Assembly (NCBI GenBank): GCA_019916065.1 | Contig: CM034240.1 | Coordinates: 40,822,561-40,886,560, forward strand | Length of the DNA: 64,000 nt | Source: Vitellaria paradoxa | Lineage: Eukaryota; Streptophyta; Magnoliopsida; Ericales; Sapotaceae | Direction: 5' to 3' | Part shown: piece after piece, positions 1 through 12,000 of the stretch | Numbering within the stretch: the stretch's first letter is position 1 | Layout: each line of letters opens with the position of its first letter | The notes under the pieces: model-generated | What the model was told of the DNA's origin: nothing | The model's input: only the letters and a program-made list of their open reading frames with translations | The model's database searches: none | Position numbers and translations under genes: made by a program

Positions 1-113
1 GCACCTGCCATTACAGCGGTAACCTACCCCTGTGGGAGAGTCAAATCCGGAACCTCGAGAGCCCAAGCTCTAAGGCGAGCCCGACTTCCACTCGGCCACC
101 CCGAAGGGGCCCG
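1..113 (-). mobile_element. tRNA-derived SINE-like fragment
   Basis: Read on the minus strand, this GC-rich stretch contains a Pol III A-box-like motif (TGGCCGAGTGG) followed about 45 bases later by a B-box-like motif (GGATTTGACTC). The two are spaced as in tRNA-Ser/Leu-like genes, but the sequence does not fold as a full tRNA with CCA-proximal pairing that I can confirm. The 3' part would lie left of the window edge, so tail and target duplication cannot be seen. It could instead be a tRNA-like block inside an LTR. Confidence 0.45.
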
Positions 114-1097
114 TTTGTTCTGTGTACTTCTTTTCGTGAATGGTAGTGATTGTTCGACTTTGTAACTTTTGGGAACAATCATTTACTCTCTATAAGTAGA
201 ATCCTCTCCTTACTTATTCATTCAATTATTCTCCCTTTCTTTTTTCTCATATAAAATTCTCCGTGTATTATTTAGAATTTGTTTGGTTTGAAGACGCAAA
301 GATTGTCACTTACATGTAAGTATAGTTGCTAGCGTCTAAATTAAACCAAAAGTAAACTGGTAGTAGTATTCCCAAAAAGTTTTAAATTTAATTTAAAGTT
401 TATAAAAATTTTATCAAAATTAATTTTATTCAAAGATTTGTAAAAATAAAAAAAATAAAATAATAAATATAGATAGTGTCAAGCAAAATTTAGTAATAAT
501 TACTTGATTGATTTTATAAAAATAAATCAAATTAAAAATATTAAATGTTATTAATTTTATATTATTAATTGTATATTTTGTTTTATAAAAAAATAAGATC
601 AAAATAATTAACTTAAATTTAAAATAAGAATTTTTTTGGTAAGTATTAAAATAAGAATTTAAAAAATAATTACTCTCAATCTTAATTAATATTTATGCAT
701 TTTCTTATTTTTATAAATTTAAATAAATATTAAGAATTATTATTATTAGAAATAATTTTTAAACTTTTTATTATTAAAAAGACAACTACTCTCTCACCTA
801 ATTAATAATTTATCTTTTTTCCTTAACTCTATTACTATTTAAGCGTTTTTCCTTATTTTTAAATTCAAAAAATAGAAGAAACGTTATTATGAAAAAAAAA
901 TATTTTTTAGCATTTTTATTTAATATTCATGTACTTTAAAATTTAGTCTTAATACATTTAAAATATATATAGTAAATTTTTAAGCAAATAAAATACTTAA
1001 ATGACCCAATAAAACAAAATAAAACAAATAATTATCGAAAGAGCTATCGCGAACAATCTAAGAGAAACACAAATAAAAAGTGAAAATTTGAACTAAA
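114..1097. other. AT-rich intergenic sequence, no gene seen
   Basis: Strongly AT-rich sequence without a convincing coding frame. About 425-660 resembles a 220-bp dispersed repeat that recurs near 3.0, 3.2, 4.4, 4.7 and 26.3 kb (anchor motif CAAAGATTTGTAAAAATAAA). Confidence 0.6.
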
Positions 1098-1340
1098 AAT
1101 TGGTTAGGAGGCCCCCGGCAAAGGAAACCCCCCGGCAAAAATTGGCGTATGCCGCTGTCTGCGGCGAGCACACGGTATTCTTTAGTAAAAGGCGAAAGAA
1201 TAGTTCGCTCTGCGCTCACCGCACGGCTCCGTGCTTTGTTAAGGTCCGACGCTTCCGTTTGTATGGTACTCTCACTCTCTGGTCTCTTATTGCTCTAAGT
1301 CGATGTGGGACAAAATGTGTTCTGCCAAACCATTGACCAG
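1098..1340. other. GC-rich island of unknown origin
   Basis: A sharply bounded GC-rich block in AT-rich DNA. It contains small hairpins (for example GCACGGCTCCGTGC near 1221) and, on the minus strand near 1303-1313, GTCCCACATCG. That motif matches the upstream element of plant snRNA genes and also the common start of several plant LTRs. A 78-codon open frame on + starts with TTG and looks non-coding. It may be an LTR/TRIM fragment or a small-RNA gene; I cannot decide. Confidence 0.4.
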
Positions 1341-2411
1341 AGCCCAACTCACTGGTACTGCTAGTCCCTTGCCTTCAAATCTCTTTTTTCATTATAATAT
1401 AAATTAGTGATAATCCGTGCGTTTCTTAGGCAATATAAATTTTTTTAAATAATTAATATTAAAAAGATAAAAATATTTTTAAAATAATTAAAATAGACAT
1501 TTATGCTAAAAATTACTAATAGTTATAGAAAAAGGATTTTTACTTAAAAAAAAAAGTTACAAACTATACACTAATATACATGCAGTAATATATGTGCAAT
1601 AATATACCTGTAAATTTTTTCATATTTAGAGAGGAAATTTGAGAAACTTACACAGAATTTACAATCTAGAGAGGAAATTGGAAAAACTTATACAGAAGAG
1701 GGGAATCTAAAAGTTTTTCAAGTGATGGGCAGGTATGTGTAGAGAGATAGAAAATTGGAAAAAAAATGACTGTTGAGTTGAACATAAAAATTTTTCAAGT
1801 GATGGGCGAGGGTACTGTGTCGAGAGAGATATTTAGAAAAGAAATGACTGTTGAGTTTTATTTTTTTTTTACTCTTTTTTAATGAAACTTTTGTTATTAT
1901 TCATTTCAAATGATGGGCGGAGTACTATACAGAGAGAGAGAGGAACTTAAAAGAAGAAAATAACTATAGATTTTCATTTTTTGATTTCTGAGGTTTTTTT
2001 TTTTAAACTCCTTTTTATGAAACTTTTATTGTCATTCATTTTATTTCAAAAATAAAAATAAAATTGTGTGAAAAAAGGAAAAAAGGAAATGAAGAATAAA
2101 AGCATGACATGTGAGATGAGAATAAAAGAGAAGAAGAATAAGAGAGAAATTACATGATTTTAATATTATAGTATAGATTTGATCGAGGTGAAAGACAGAC
2201 CAAAAGGGCCTGAGTCTACACCACCTTTGTAATCCTTCATTTTTTTTTCTTATGCAGCAATTACTGGAAAAAATTACCAATGCATTTGTATTTATAAATT
2301 TAAATTAATTAAAAATTGGTGTTAATTATTTAAAAATTATTAGTTTAATATAATTTTATTAATTTAAATATAAATTTGATCATAGAACTTAAGTAATTTA
2401 AAATGATTACT
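1341..2411. repeat. AT-rich intergenic sequence with degenerate tandem units
   Basis: No gene seen. About 1715-2045 holds three degenerate units, each starting near CAAGTGATGGGC (about 1718, 1797 and 1908) followed by a GAGAGA run and an AATGACTGTTGAG-like segment. Two shorter units with TAGAGAGGAAATT precede them near 1628 and 1666. Confidence 0.5.
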
Positions 2412-3577
2412 TATTATGAATTTAAAATTAATTATGAAAAAATTTAAATAATCGTTACCCTGTCATCTTAGAAGGTTGTAACACCCTTATTATAATACTA
2501 ATTATTAAAAAACTATTCTTATATTATTAAATAGATTAATTATTTAATTTGTATTTTATTATATTTTAAATTTAAAACCATTGATTTAGAGCATCTAGAT
2601 ATTCAAATGGAAGTAGCCTAAAAACAATCCATAACTTCTTTGTACGGAATTTGGTGGTTGCCACCGTACCTTTTGGAGGAATCCATTAAGCTTCCGTTTG
2701 GAGTAATAAAAAATTGTTAAAAATGGTGAAAAATAAAAAAAATAAAAATTATTTACTTTTTATCTCACATATGAATTATAAATCTACAACTTATCTTATC
2801 TTATCTCACTTTTTTATCACTCCAAATACACCATAAATAATCCAACCTTGATACTTGTAAAACTTTTATTTAATTAAATTTTTAAATATTCATTGACCCT
2901 TTTTATAGTTATTCACAATTATAGCTGTAAACTATTAATATAAGATAAAAAGAAGTAAAGATTTTGTGAATAAAATCATAGAGTGTAAAAAAAAAAAATA
3001 GTATTTGATTCAAAGATTTGTAAAAATAAAAAAAAAATAGAATAGTAAATATGGAGAGTGTCATATAGGATTTGATAATAATTTCTACATTGGCTTTATA
3101 AAAATAATTTAAATTAAGAATATTATTATTAATCATACATTGTGATTTTTAAAAAAATATGATCAATCTGACTAATTTAAATCTAAATTTAAATTTAAAA
3201 TTTATAAAAAAAATTACTCTAAGAACTAATTTTATTAAAAGATTTGTAAAATAGAAAAATTAAAATAGTAAATATAGAGAGGGCCATATACGATTTGATA
3301 ATAATTATTTGATTGATTTCATAAAAATAAATCAAACTAAAAATATTATTATTAATCATGCGTTATGCTTTATTAAATAAAATAAATATGCTCAATATAA
3401 TTCACTAAAATTTAAAATTAATTAAAATTTTTTATTATGAGAGAAATAACCAAATTATCATCGAAGCATTATTCGCTTGTGTTTTTTTTTAATTTAAATC
3501 TTATTATATTTGAAATATATAATTTTTACAACAATATTGAATTTATAAGTAAGTCGGTTCTTCGTAAAAACATATGA
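2412..3577 (+). repeat. Large direct repeat, copy 1 of unit A
   Basis: About 1.16 kb of AT-rich sequence that recurs at 3832-5000 with only scattered substitutions and small indels. Both copies end at CATATGA after AAGTCGGTTCTTCGTAAAAA. Each contains a MITE-like foldback (2693-2833 here) and two tandem copies of the 220-bp dispersed AT-rich repeat. No coding sequence is seen. Confidence 0.8.
2693..2833. mobile_element. MITE-like foldback, copy 1
   Basis: Ends are inverted: CCGTTTGGAGTAATAAAAAA on the left and TTTTTTATCACTCCAAATAC on the right, with an AT-rich centre containing TATCTCA and ATGAATTA motifs. Related copies lie near 4113-4250, 7410-7560, 13398-13540 and 14512-14632. Confidence 0.6.
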
Positions 3578-3603
3578 GCTCACTTATTTATTAAATTTAC
3601 TTA

Positions 3604-3807
3604 TTTATTAAATTTTTTTTATTCAATGAATTTTTAGAAATATTAACTGCATTTTTTTTAAATTGAAAATTTTTAATTTTTTTAAATTCTTTTTTTATTC
3701 ATTAATGAATTCTCCTTTTTTTCTTACAATTTTTTTTATAAGTATAAATAATATGTTTAAAAGCTAGTAAAACAAAAAATAAAATAAAATAAAATCAAAT
3801 TTCAGTT
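3604..3807 (+). repeat. Direct repeat unit B, copy 1
   Basis: About 200 bp starting near ATTCAATGAATTTTTAGAAA and ending CAAATTTCAGTT, repeated at about 6028-6222. Here it directly follows unit A, whereas in the second copy about 1 kb of extra sequence separates A from B. Confidence 0.7.
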
Positions 3808-3831
3808 AGAAGGTTGTAACACCCTTATTAT

Positions 3832-5000
3832 ATTATGAATTTAAAATTAATTATGAAAAAATTTAAATAATCGTTACCCTGTCATCTTAGAAGGTTGTAA
3901 CACCCTTATTATAATACTAATTATTAAAAAACTATTCTTATATTATTAAATAGATTAATTATTTAACTTGTATTTTATTATATTTTAAATTTAAAACCAT
4001 TGATTTAGAGCATCTAGATATTCAAATGGAAGTAGCCTAAAAATAATCCATAACTTCTTTGTATGGAATTTGGTGGTTGTCACCGCACCTATTGGAGGAG
4101 CCTAATTAAGGCTCCGTTTGGAGTAATAAAAAATTATTAAAAACGATAAAAAAAAATTTAAAAGTTATTCACTTTTTATCTCACTATATGAATTACGAAT
4201 TCATAACTTATCTCATTTTATCTTACTTTTTTGTCACTCCAAATGCATCATAAATAATTCAACCTTGATACTTGTAAAACTTTTATTTAATTAAATTTTT
4301 AAACATTCATTGACCCTTTTTACAGTTATTCACAATTATAGCTGTCACCTATTAATATGAGATAAAAAGAAATAAAGATTTTGTGAATAAAATCAAAGAG
4401 TATAAAAAAAAAAAGAAAATAGTATTTGATTCAAAGATTTGTAAAAATAAAAGAAAAATAGAATGGTAAATATGGAGAGTGACATATAGGATTCAATAAT
4501 AATTTCTACATTGGCTTTATAAAAATAATTTAAATTAAGAATATTATTATTAATCATACATTGTGATTTATAAAAAAAAATATGATCAATCTGATCAATT
4601 TAAATCTAAATTTAAATTTAAAATTTATAAAAAAAATCACTCTAAGAACTAATTTTATTAAAAGAATTGTAAAATAGAAAAATTAAAATAGTAAATATAG
4701 AGAGTGCCATATACGATTTGATAATAATTATTTGATTGATTTTATAAAAATAAATCAAACTAAAAATATTATTATTAATCATACGTTATGCTTTATTAAA
4801 TAAAATAAATATGGTCAATATAATTCACTAAAATTTAAAATTAATTAAAATTTTTTATTATGAGAGAAATAACCAAATTATCATCGAAGCATTATTCGCT
4901 TGTGTTTTTTTTTAATTTAAATCTTATTATATTTGAAATATATAATTTTTACAACAATATTGAATTTATAAGTAAGTCGGTTCTTCGTAAAAACATATGA
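3832..5000 (+). repeat. Large direct repeat, copy 2 of unit A
   Basis: Second copy of the 2412-3577 unit, offset by about 1.42 kb. It includes a MITE-like foldback at 4113-4250. Just before it, at 3808-3830, a 23-base piece identical to an internal part of unit A marks the junction. Confidence 0.8.
4113..4250. mobile_element. MITE-like foldback, copy 2
   Basis: Same family as the copy at 2693-2833 and carried inside the duplicated unit A. It has inverted CCGTTTGGAGTAATAAAAAA and TTTTGTCACTCCAAATGC ends. Confidence 0.6.
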
Positions 5001-6027
5001 ATTCTTTTCATATCTATTAAAACTTATATACCACAACTATACTGGTTTTATAATTAAAAGAAAAAATGAAATTGTAGTCATTTAACAATATGAGAAAAAA
5101 AATAAATTTATGAATGAAAAAAGAGAAGAGAATAAGGAGAAGAGTGTTACGTAGGATTGAAATGAAGGAGGAGATGAAAGAAAAAAAAATATTATTTCAT
5201 AGTAGATATAAACTATTCTGCAAAGGTAGGGAGTCTCATAAAACGTAAATTGACAAAATTATCCTCGTTTGTTAAATGTCTTTTCAAAAAGAAAAAAAGT
5301 AATTTAATTTCTAAAATAATATTTCTATTCCATCATCAAATATTCATACATACTAATGTACGGAAAAGAAAAAAGAGAAAAAAATTAACTTTCTAAACGT
5401 TAAACACTTGTAATTCTCTTTTTCATTGCTGTTGCCGCTTGTTTTCCATTCTCAGTTCTCATTGAAAACTAAATCATGTCTTTAATTGAGCTCACTTAGA
5501 CTAGCTTATAAATAAATTGATAGTAATCAAAAATATTCAGAATTCTATAAATTTTAAGAAAAATTTCATAAAATTTTTATTTTATTAATTTTTTTTCAAT
5601 CAAATATCACCATGTATTATTTTTACATTAATTTTTAATTTTTCAATTTCTTTTAGTCTCCAAACACATCCTAAAGTTGAAAAAAGAAAAGGAATCAAAA
5701 AGAAAAAGAAAGTCCTTTTTATGGGCGAACCACAAAAAAGACAAAGAGGAGGGTCCGAATCTTGAAACCAACCCGTTGTTGGGGAGGAGGGGCATGCGCC
5801 TATAAATTGTCTTCCACGCGACGTATCCCTCTTTGTGCTTTTTGATCTCCAAAAAAAGGGTTTCTGGTCCCAACCCAATCCCCCTCTCTAACAAAAGGTT
5901 TCCTGCTTTGCAGGGACACGTGTCGGTCATCAACGGGATAGGAGGCCTGTGGGGTTTCAATGGTCCGGTCCATTGATTGGATTGTTTTCCGCTACTTTTT
6001 CGTATTATGACTTTTCTTTTACTTTTT
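5001..6027. other. Segment unique to the second duplicated block
   Basis: No recognised gene. 5001-5650 is AT-rich. 5660-5980 is of more ordinary composition, with a minus-strand open frame of about 105 codons that matches nothing I recognise. It also has a CACGTG core at 5919-5924 in ACACGTGTC and a CTATAAATT box near 5800. It may be an old promoter or retroelement fragment. Confidence 0.4.
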
Positions 6028-6222
6028 TATCAAATTTTTTTTGTTCAATGAATTTTTAGAAATATTAACTGCATTTTCTTAAATTGAAAATTTTTAATTT
6101 TTTTAAATTCTTTTTTTATTCATTAATGAATTCTCCTTTTTTTCTTGCAATTTTTTTTTATAAGTATAAATAATATGTTTAAAAGCTAGTAAAACAAAAA
6201 AAAAAAATCAAATTTCAGTTAA
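6028..6222 (+). repeat. Direct repeat unit B, copy 2
   Basis: Nearly identical to 3604-3807, sharing AATATTAACTGCATTTT, AATGAATTCTCC and AATATGTTTAAAAGCTAGTA. It closes the second, longer copy of the duplication. Confidence 0.7.
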
Positions 6223-7954
6223 AAAAATTAAATAAGAAAAAATAAAAAACTAGGTTTATCGTTATCAAACTAATCCTAAAAGTGGCCGTTCGATGGAAAG
6301 GGACAGCAAAGAAGGCTGGGCTGGGGACCTTGGGGTGGTCGCACAAATTGACATATTGGGCTTGAATTAGTTTGATTGGAGGTTGGTGAGGTGAGCTTTC
6401 CATTTGGTGATTTTCTTGTAATTAAAGTATATCTTTTTGAGACAAATTATTGGGAGCGAACTCCTTGCTCGTCGGGGCATAACAAAGCTACGTTTGGATT
6501 CAAAATAGTTTCTAGCATTTTTGGTATTTTTTTCGTTTTGTATGCCTTTTTTTATCAAAATTTAATTTTTTTTCTACAATTATAATTTTTAAGTGTATTA
6601 ATCGCATTTGTAAAAAAAATTAAAAATTCACATCCATTTGGATAAAAGTTAAAAGAAAAAATATTTACTTTTTCGTTACTTTTTTATCTAAGTGGGCGAG
6701 AATTTTTTTATTTTTTTTTATAAACATGATTAACACGCTTAAAAATTTACATTTTCTAAAAAAAAAATCAAATTTTGGTAAAAAAAAAATTCATATAAGA
6801 CATAAAAGGTTATGAAAAAAGTTGGATAGCTTTTCTAAACCAAACCAACCCTAAGTCTCTTTCAATAACATAAGTATATACTAATTACCCAAAAAAAAAA
6901 AAAAAAACATAAGTATATACATATACATGTATATGCAGGCTTAAGGCCCTGTATGGAGGGACAAAAGTCAATGAAAAACTGTCAAAAGTTGCCCTTTGAA
7001 TGTTGGCAAAACACTAATTTTTTCCACTTTCTTACTTAGTTGCAGTAACATATTTCACTCAAAAGTTACCAAAAGTTATTAAAATTGTCAAAAGTTATCA
7101 AAAATTATTAAAAATTATCAAAAGGTGCAAAATTTTAACCAAACACTAAAAAATTATAAAAATTTGCTAAAAATTACTACTTTATTCACTAAATGCACAA
7201 AAAATTGTAAATAGCAACTTTTGGTAACAAAATACTAAGAGTTGCTAAGATTTAAACTTCTAAATGTTACCTAAATACCATAATTAATTTAACTACATTC
7301 GTATTGACTTCATATGTAAGGATTAAAGTTAAACTGATAACGAGGAGTTGTCATTGGATAAGTAAATAAGCGGTAGTACTCCTATGTGTGATAATTATCC
7401 TCTCTAAGGGTGTGTTTAGAGTAATAAAAAGTGAAATAAAGGTAAAATAAAATGAGATAAGTTGTGAGTTTGTAATTTGTGTAGTGAAATAAAAAGTAAA
7501 TAATTTTTAGATATTTTCAAAGATTTTCAAATATTTTAAAAGATTTATAGCAAATCAAATGAAACCTAGGTAGTTGAGTAAAAAAAATATTAATGATATT
7601 ATAAAAGATGAGATAGAGAGTGAAATTAATTAGAATAGTTTTTAAAAATCTACATAACACACATTTTCAAGTAACAAACTAATAGTAACTAAAAATCCCA
7701 TTGCCGAAATGATCAAAGATTTCAGTAAATTTAAAATTTCACTGACTATCCTTAAGATAGTCTTGTTATATAATAGTATATTAATGAACAAAAAATTTTT
7801 TATTGAATTTAAAATTTCACCAACTATCTCTGATATAATATTACTATATAGTAGTATAGATTCTAATTAATTGAGAAGCTCAAGGCGTAAAATGTTTAAC
7901 AAACTTAATACTATTTGCAAAGTTAATTAATTTGCTGCCTCTCATATTTACTTG
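6223..7954. other. AT-rich intergenic sequence, no gene seen
   Basis: Contains a low-complexity family made of AAAAGTTA / AAAATTATT words (about 6950-7265), resembling 28870-29010. A MITE-like copy lies at about 7410-7560 (TGTGTTTAGAGTAATAAAAA start, inverted relative to the 2.7-kb copy, right edge unclear). Short open frames near 6.4 kb look like chance. Confidence 0.5.
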
Positions 7955-8035
7955 AAACGAATGGTAAAGCGGCACCTCATCTTAATAAAGGTAAGGGTTT
8001 CAAGCCCAAAAAAAAATATATATATATATATATGT
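7955..8035 (+). mobile_element. Short SINE-like unit
   Basis: An A-box-like ATGGTAAAGCGG at 7961-7972 and a B-box-like GGGTTTCAAGCCC at 7994-8006 are followed directly by an A-rich tail and (TA)n. The body is shorter than a full plant SINE, so this may be truncated. Confidence 0.45.
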
Positions 8036-8093
8036 AATAAATAAAAATAATAAAAAGCCTCAAATACATATATGTAGATCATAAGTTTTTAAT

Positions 8094-8260
8094 CATGGAA
8101 TTAGCTCAACTAGTAAGACCTTAAATTTACTTTTCAGTGGGTCACTAGTTTGAATTTTTTGAGGGTTACTGAAGGGTTTACCGAGTTGTTAACTTGAGGG
8201 CCCCGTAATTAGTCGAGGTGTGCATAAATTAGACCAAACATCCTCAGTTAAAAAAAATAG
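8094..8260 (+). mobile_element. tRNA-derived SINE
   Basis: A-box-like TTAGCTCAACTAGTAAG at 8101-8117 and a B-box-like TAGTTTGAATTTTT at 8146-8159 are followed by a tRNA-unrelated part (GTAATTAGTCGAGGTG) of the kind found in eudicot SINEs, and a terminal A-rich run at 8249-8258. The boxes are decayed, so this is an old copy. No clear target duplication was found. Confidence 0.55.
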
Positions 8261-8584
8261 AGTTAAAAAAATAGTGACAAGTTAAAACTACTATGAGTGG
8301 TTTAGTGTGTCAAAAAATATAAAAAAAATTTAACTTTTCTAAATTTCTCATTTTTTCTTAATTTCTCTCACAACAACAAAAACTTGGTTTAATGGCAATT
8401 ATAGTTGCCACTACAAACAAATATCTTTAACTTTTCCTAAAAATCTCTAACTTTTTAAAAAACACACATAACACTAAACAATACAAATTTGTCAAATTCT
8501 ACCATTCCAAACACAGCTTACGTACCTTTTCTCTCTCAATCAAAGGAAATGAATTCATTAAAGGACTAATAAATATATAGCTAG

Positions 8585-9052
8585 TGTTGCGCACCAAATT
8601 GTGCCGCGCCACCGCCGGCCCGCCTGGCCGATATTGTCCTCCTCCTGCGGCCCGGCTCCAAGGGCGTCGGGGGTTTTGTTTCCCGCTATGGGGAAAAGGC
8701 CTCGATGCCTTTGGAGCCGGGCCGCAGGAGGGGGACAATATCGCCCAAGCGGGCTGGCGTTGGCGCGACACAATTTGGTGCGCAACATTTGGTGGCCCAT
8801 GCAGGTCCGACGTGGCCTGTGGTCCCCCAGTCCCCGACTGGGGGGCCATGTTGCGTCCAGATTTGTCCCACATCGATTGGAGTCGGGGACTGAGGTCACT
8901 TTATAAGGGGCTTCATCTCCTCCCACTGGTATCGAGGCCTTTTTCCCACAGCGGAAAACAAAACCCCCGACGCCCTTGGAGCCGGGCCGCAGGAGGGGGA
9001 CAATATCGGCCAGACGGGCCGGCGGTGGTGCAGCACAATTTGGTGCGCAACA
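8585..9052. mobile_element. GC-rich palindromic TRIM/foldback-like element
   Basis: 468 bp, far more GC-rich than its surroundings. It starts TGTTGCGCACC and ends GGTGCGCAACA, flanked on both sides by GCTAG (8580-8584 and 9053-9057), as expected of a 5-bp target duplication. The first 122 bp are an inverted copy of the last 122 bp. A third, direct copy of the terminal 80 bp sits at about 8708-8787. It can be divided into two LTR-sized units (8585-8787 and 8849-9052) around a 61-bp core ending ACTGGGGGGCCA, like a polypurine tract before TG. The right unit has GTCCCACATCG and a CTTTATAAGGGG box. Overlapping open frames on both strands follow from the palindrome and are not genes. Confidence 0.7.
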
Positions 9053-12000
9053 GCTAGATATATATAGTGGGTTTTGAATTTAATATCAAAAGTTTAGTGC
9101 GGTCATTCTTGCCTGTTTATTTAGACCCTACATTGGTAACATCGGGTGTGAGATGAACAGACTGGCTATAGCTAGTTAGCGCCTATATAAGAATAATTTT
9201 TTTTTTAATACTCATAGAATTTATGTCAGTTTATGTATCTTGATTAATCTCTGAATTTTAAGGTTAATGATCAGATAAATTCTTCAATGATTTTAAAGAA
9301 ATTTAAGAATAAATTTAAAATTTTATCAGTTGAATTAGTACTCCGAATTTATATAGAAATAATCATAATTTAATGATTTTTTGAATGGAACTCAGTCAAA
9401 TTTAAGTACCTCTCTTTTTGCCTTTTAATTTCTGAGTTAAATCCATAACCCCGCATATTTACCATTGGGCTAGCTCTACCCTATAATTAAGAATACTTTT
9501 ATAACTTTATTGCTCGATTGGATGCTGTAAAAGGCAGCCTCCATAAATAATACTTATGCATAAGCTTTGATGTGATGATTTTTGCTTGGTTTGAGAAGTA
9601 AAATTTCTCTTCTCTAAAAATTATCCGGTCTCCTTAATCTTGAAAAAAGGTGTATTATTTTTTGAGAGGGTTTGAGTTCTTCAAAAATTATCCCCCTTAT
9701 CATAGACTAAATTGGTCCATTTTACCCCTTCTCATCTCCCTTCTCACCTACAAAATGTATTTTATATATTAGAAATAAATTCTTTTTTTTTTCTAATGAA
9801 AAAATATATTAAAAAATTATATTAATAAAAATAAAAAAATATAATTTTTTTCCAAATAAAAATATAATTTATATATATTTTTACATATCTCAACAAATTT
9901 TAACAAATCCAAAGTATAATTTTTTACAAACTCCAATAACATTTTTACAAACTCTAATAACATTTCTACAAATCTTAAAAATTTTTTAACAATTTTTTAA
10001 AAAGTTCTGATATAAATCTATTAAAATTAAAAATTTTTTGCTAAAATCTGTTCAAGAAGATGAAAATTTGTTTGAACGCCACTATTTTCCTCTGAAAAAT
10101 ATGATTTGGTGGTTAAGCTTTAAATAGCAAAAAGTTACACAAAATCATATTTTATTTCATTTTTTGAAGCTCCAAACGCCCCCTATTCAACTCCTTTCAT
10201 TGATTTAGCAACAAACCTCACAAACTATTTACCATCCTTTTTTTTTTTCTTGTCTTTTTGTTTTTTTTTTTTTTCAAATAATGGATCCCTTAAAAGTATT
10301 TACCATTGAACTTCTAATTTTTAACAAAGAAGGGAAAAGACACTAGGAAAGAGTGAGGGTGGCAAAAACTAATCATCAGCAAACGGGATAAGGAAGCAAC
10401 TTTCATAATTATATATATTCTACAGAAAGGTACAAATACTTAATGAATTTCTTATACATAAAATTTTTTTAGAGACATATACGTATTCTTAAAGTAAATG
10501 GTGATAATATTTAATATGATAAGAGAATATGATACGAATATTATCGATATAAATATAAAATTATTAAGGTACGTAAAACATGAATTTAATACGACACCAA
10601 TACAATAATTCAAAATTAACACGATTTTGTTATATTTTAAAGTACATTAACTATTTAATATATTCAAATTAATTCCCAACCCAACATTACGTGTTTGATA
10701 TCTTTAAAAGTAGATTGGCTGCTAGTAGGTGTCAAAGAAGTCAAAAGATACCATTGAGCAATAAGATCCCTTGTGTTGAAAACAAGCCCCGGCCATTGTC
10801 TCATAGCAATAGAGATAAATGTCAATTGTGTGTATATGTATATATATAAGCTTTTTGATCTAACCCAACCAGCGGCTTGCTAGCTAGGCTGGAAAATTGA
10901 AAGGATGAAGAGACCAAAATTTCAAACAAAGCACCAATAAAAGACCCTTTTTGAAGGAGTATGCTTTAAAAAAGAGGCCCAGCTTTAGGACACCATGCTT
11001 AATTTTCCCTCAAAAAAAAAAAAAAAAAAAAATACACCCCCCTTAAAAAAAAAAAAAAAAAACATTCACACTCCATTGTCCGTCATTTTTCTTGATCCCC
11101 TTTCGTTTTCATGTGGAAACGTGCCGGACACTGTACAGTAAAGAGGAACATGCATGCGGGAATAATATAAGAATTAATAGGATTTCTCCCACTGATCTAT
11201 ATATGCGTGCATTACAATGTTGCAACGTCCTTTCGCATATATATATGTGTGTGTGTGTTATACACGCACATATATCTCTTATCATTCTTACCTCCTAACT
11301 CAGTTCGTTGAGATTTAGGTCTTGAGCTATTGCGTTATATACATATATTATATATTGATATTCTCCACTTCTCTCACAATGAGTATTGATGCTCTTAATC
11401 ATCAACAGAAGCAGCGCTTGAGGTTTATCCCATCTCATTTTCACGAGATGGGTGGGTTTTCAAGTTGTCCAAGGGTTGTGGAGAATTTGGAGGGGGCCTC
11501 TCCAAACCAAGCACCATGAGATGGAGATCATCAATTAATGCAGAAGGGGAATCAAGCAGTCCTGGTCCGATTGATTATTTTACTACTATTATTATTTCTT
11601 TTCTAATGCCTTCTTTATATATATATATATATATATTATTCCTTTTGATTATGTTGACTTTTTTTTTTTTAGCCTTATTGGCATGAAAATTTGATTTTTA
11701 CTACGTACTAGCTAGGTGCATGCGTGCATTGTCATGTAATTTCTATTTAAAAAATAATGCCCTTTATAGTGTTGAATGTTTGATGTATCAGATAAATCAG
11801 AGTTCAGGATGTACCCAATATTAATGCACCTGAGTGTGTAATTTTATAGTACTTACAGTATTATATATATATATATATGGAGCATTGGAGTGAGAAAATA
11901 GTTTCCATTGCTCTACTCATTTACCCCCTAATTAGTAATGCTTATCGTTCTTTTTTCTTTTTTGGTACCTCACAGTGCAATACTGCTGAATACTTGGAAA

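Noticed and set aside
5600..5960. Two overlapping minus-strand frames of 92 and 105 codons
   Set aside because: They overlap in different frames, share no recognisable domain and lack supporting splice or family evidence.
8499..9057. Six overlapping open frames of 61-157 codons on both strands
   Set aside because: All lie in the GC-rich palindrome, where stop codons are scarce; the proteins on opposite strands mirror the inverted repeats.
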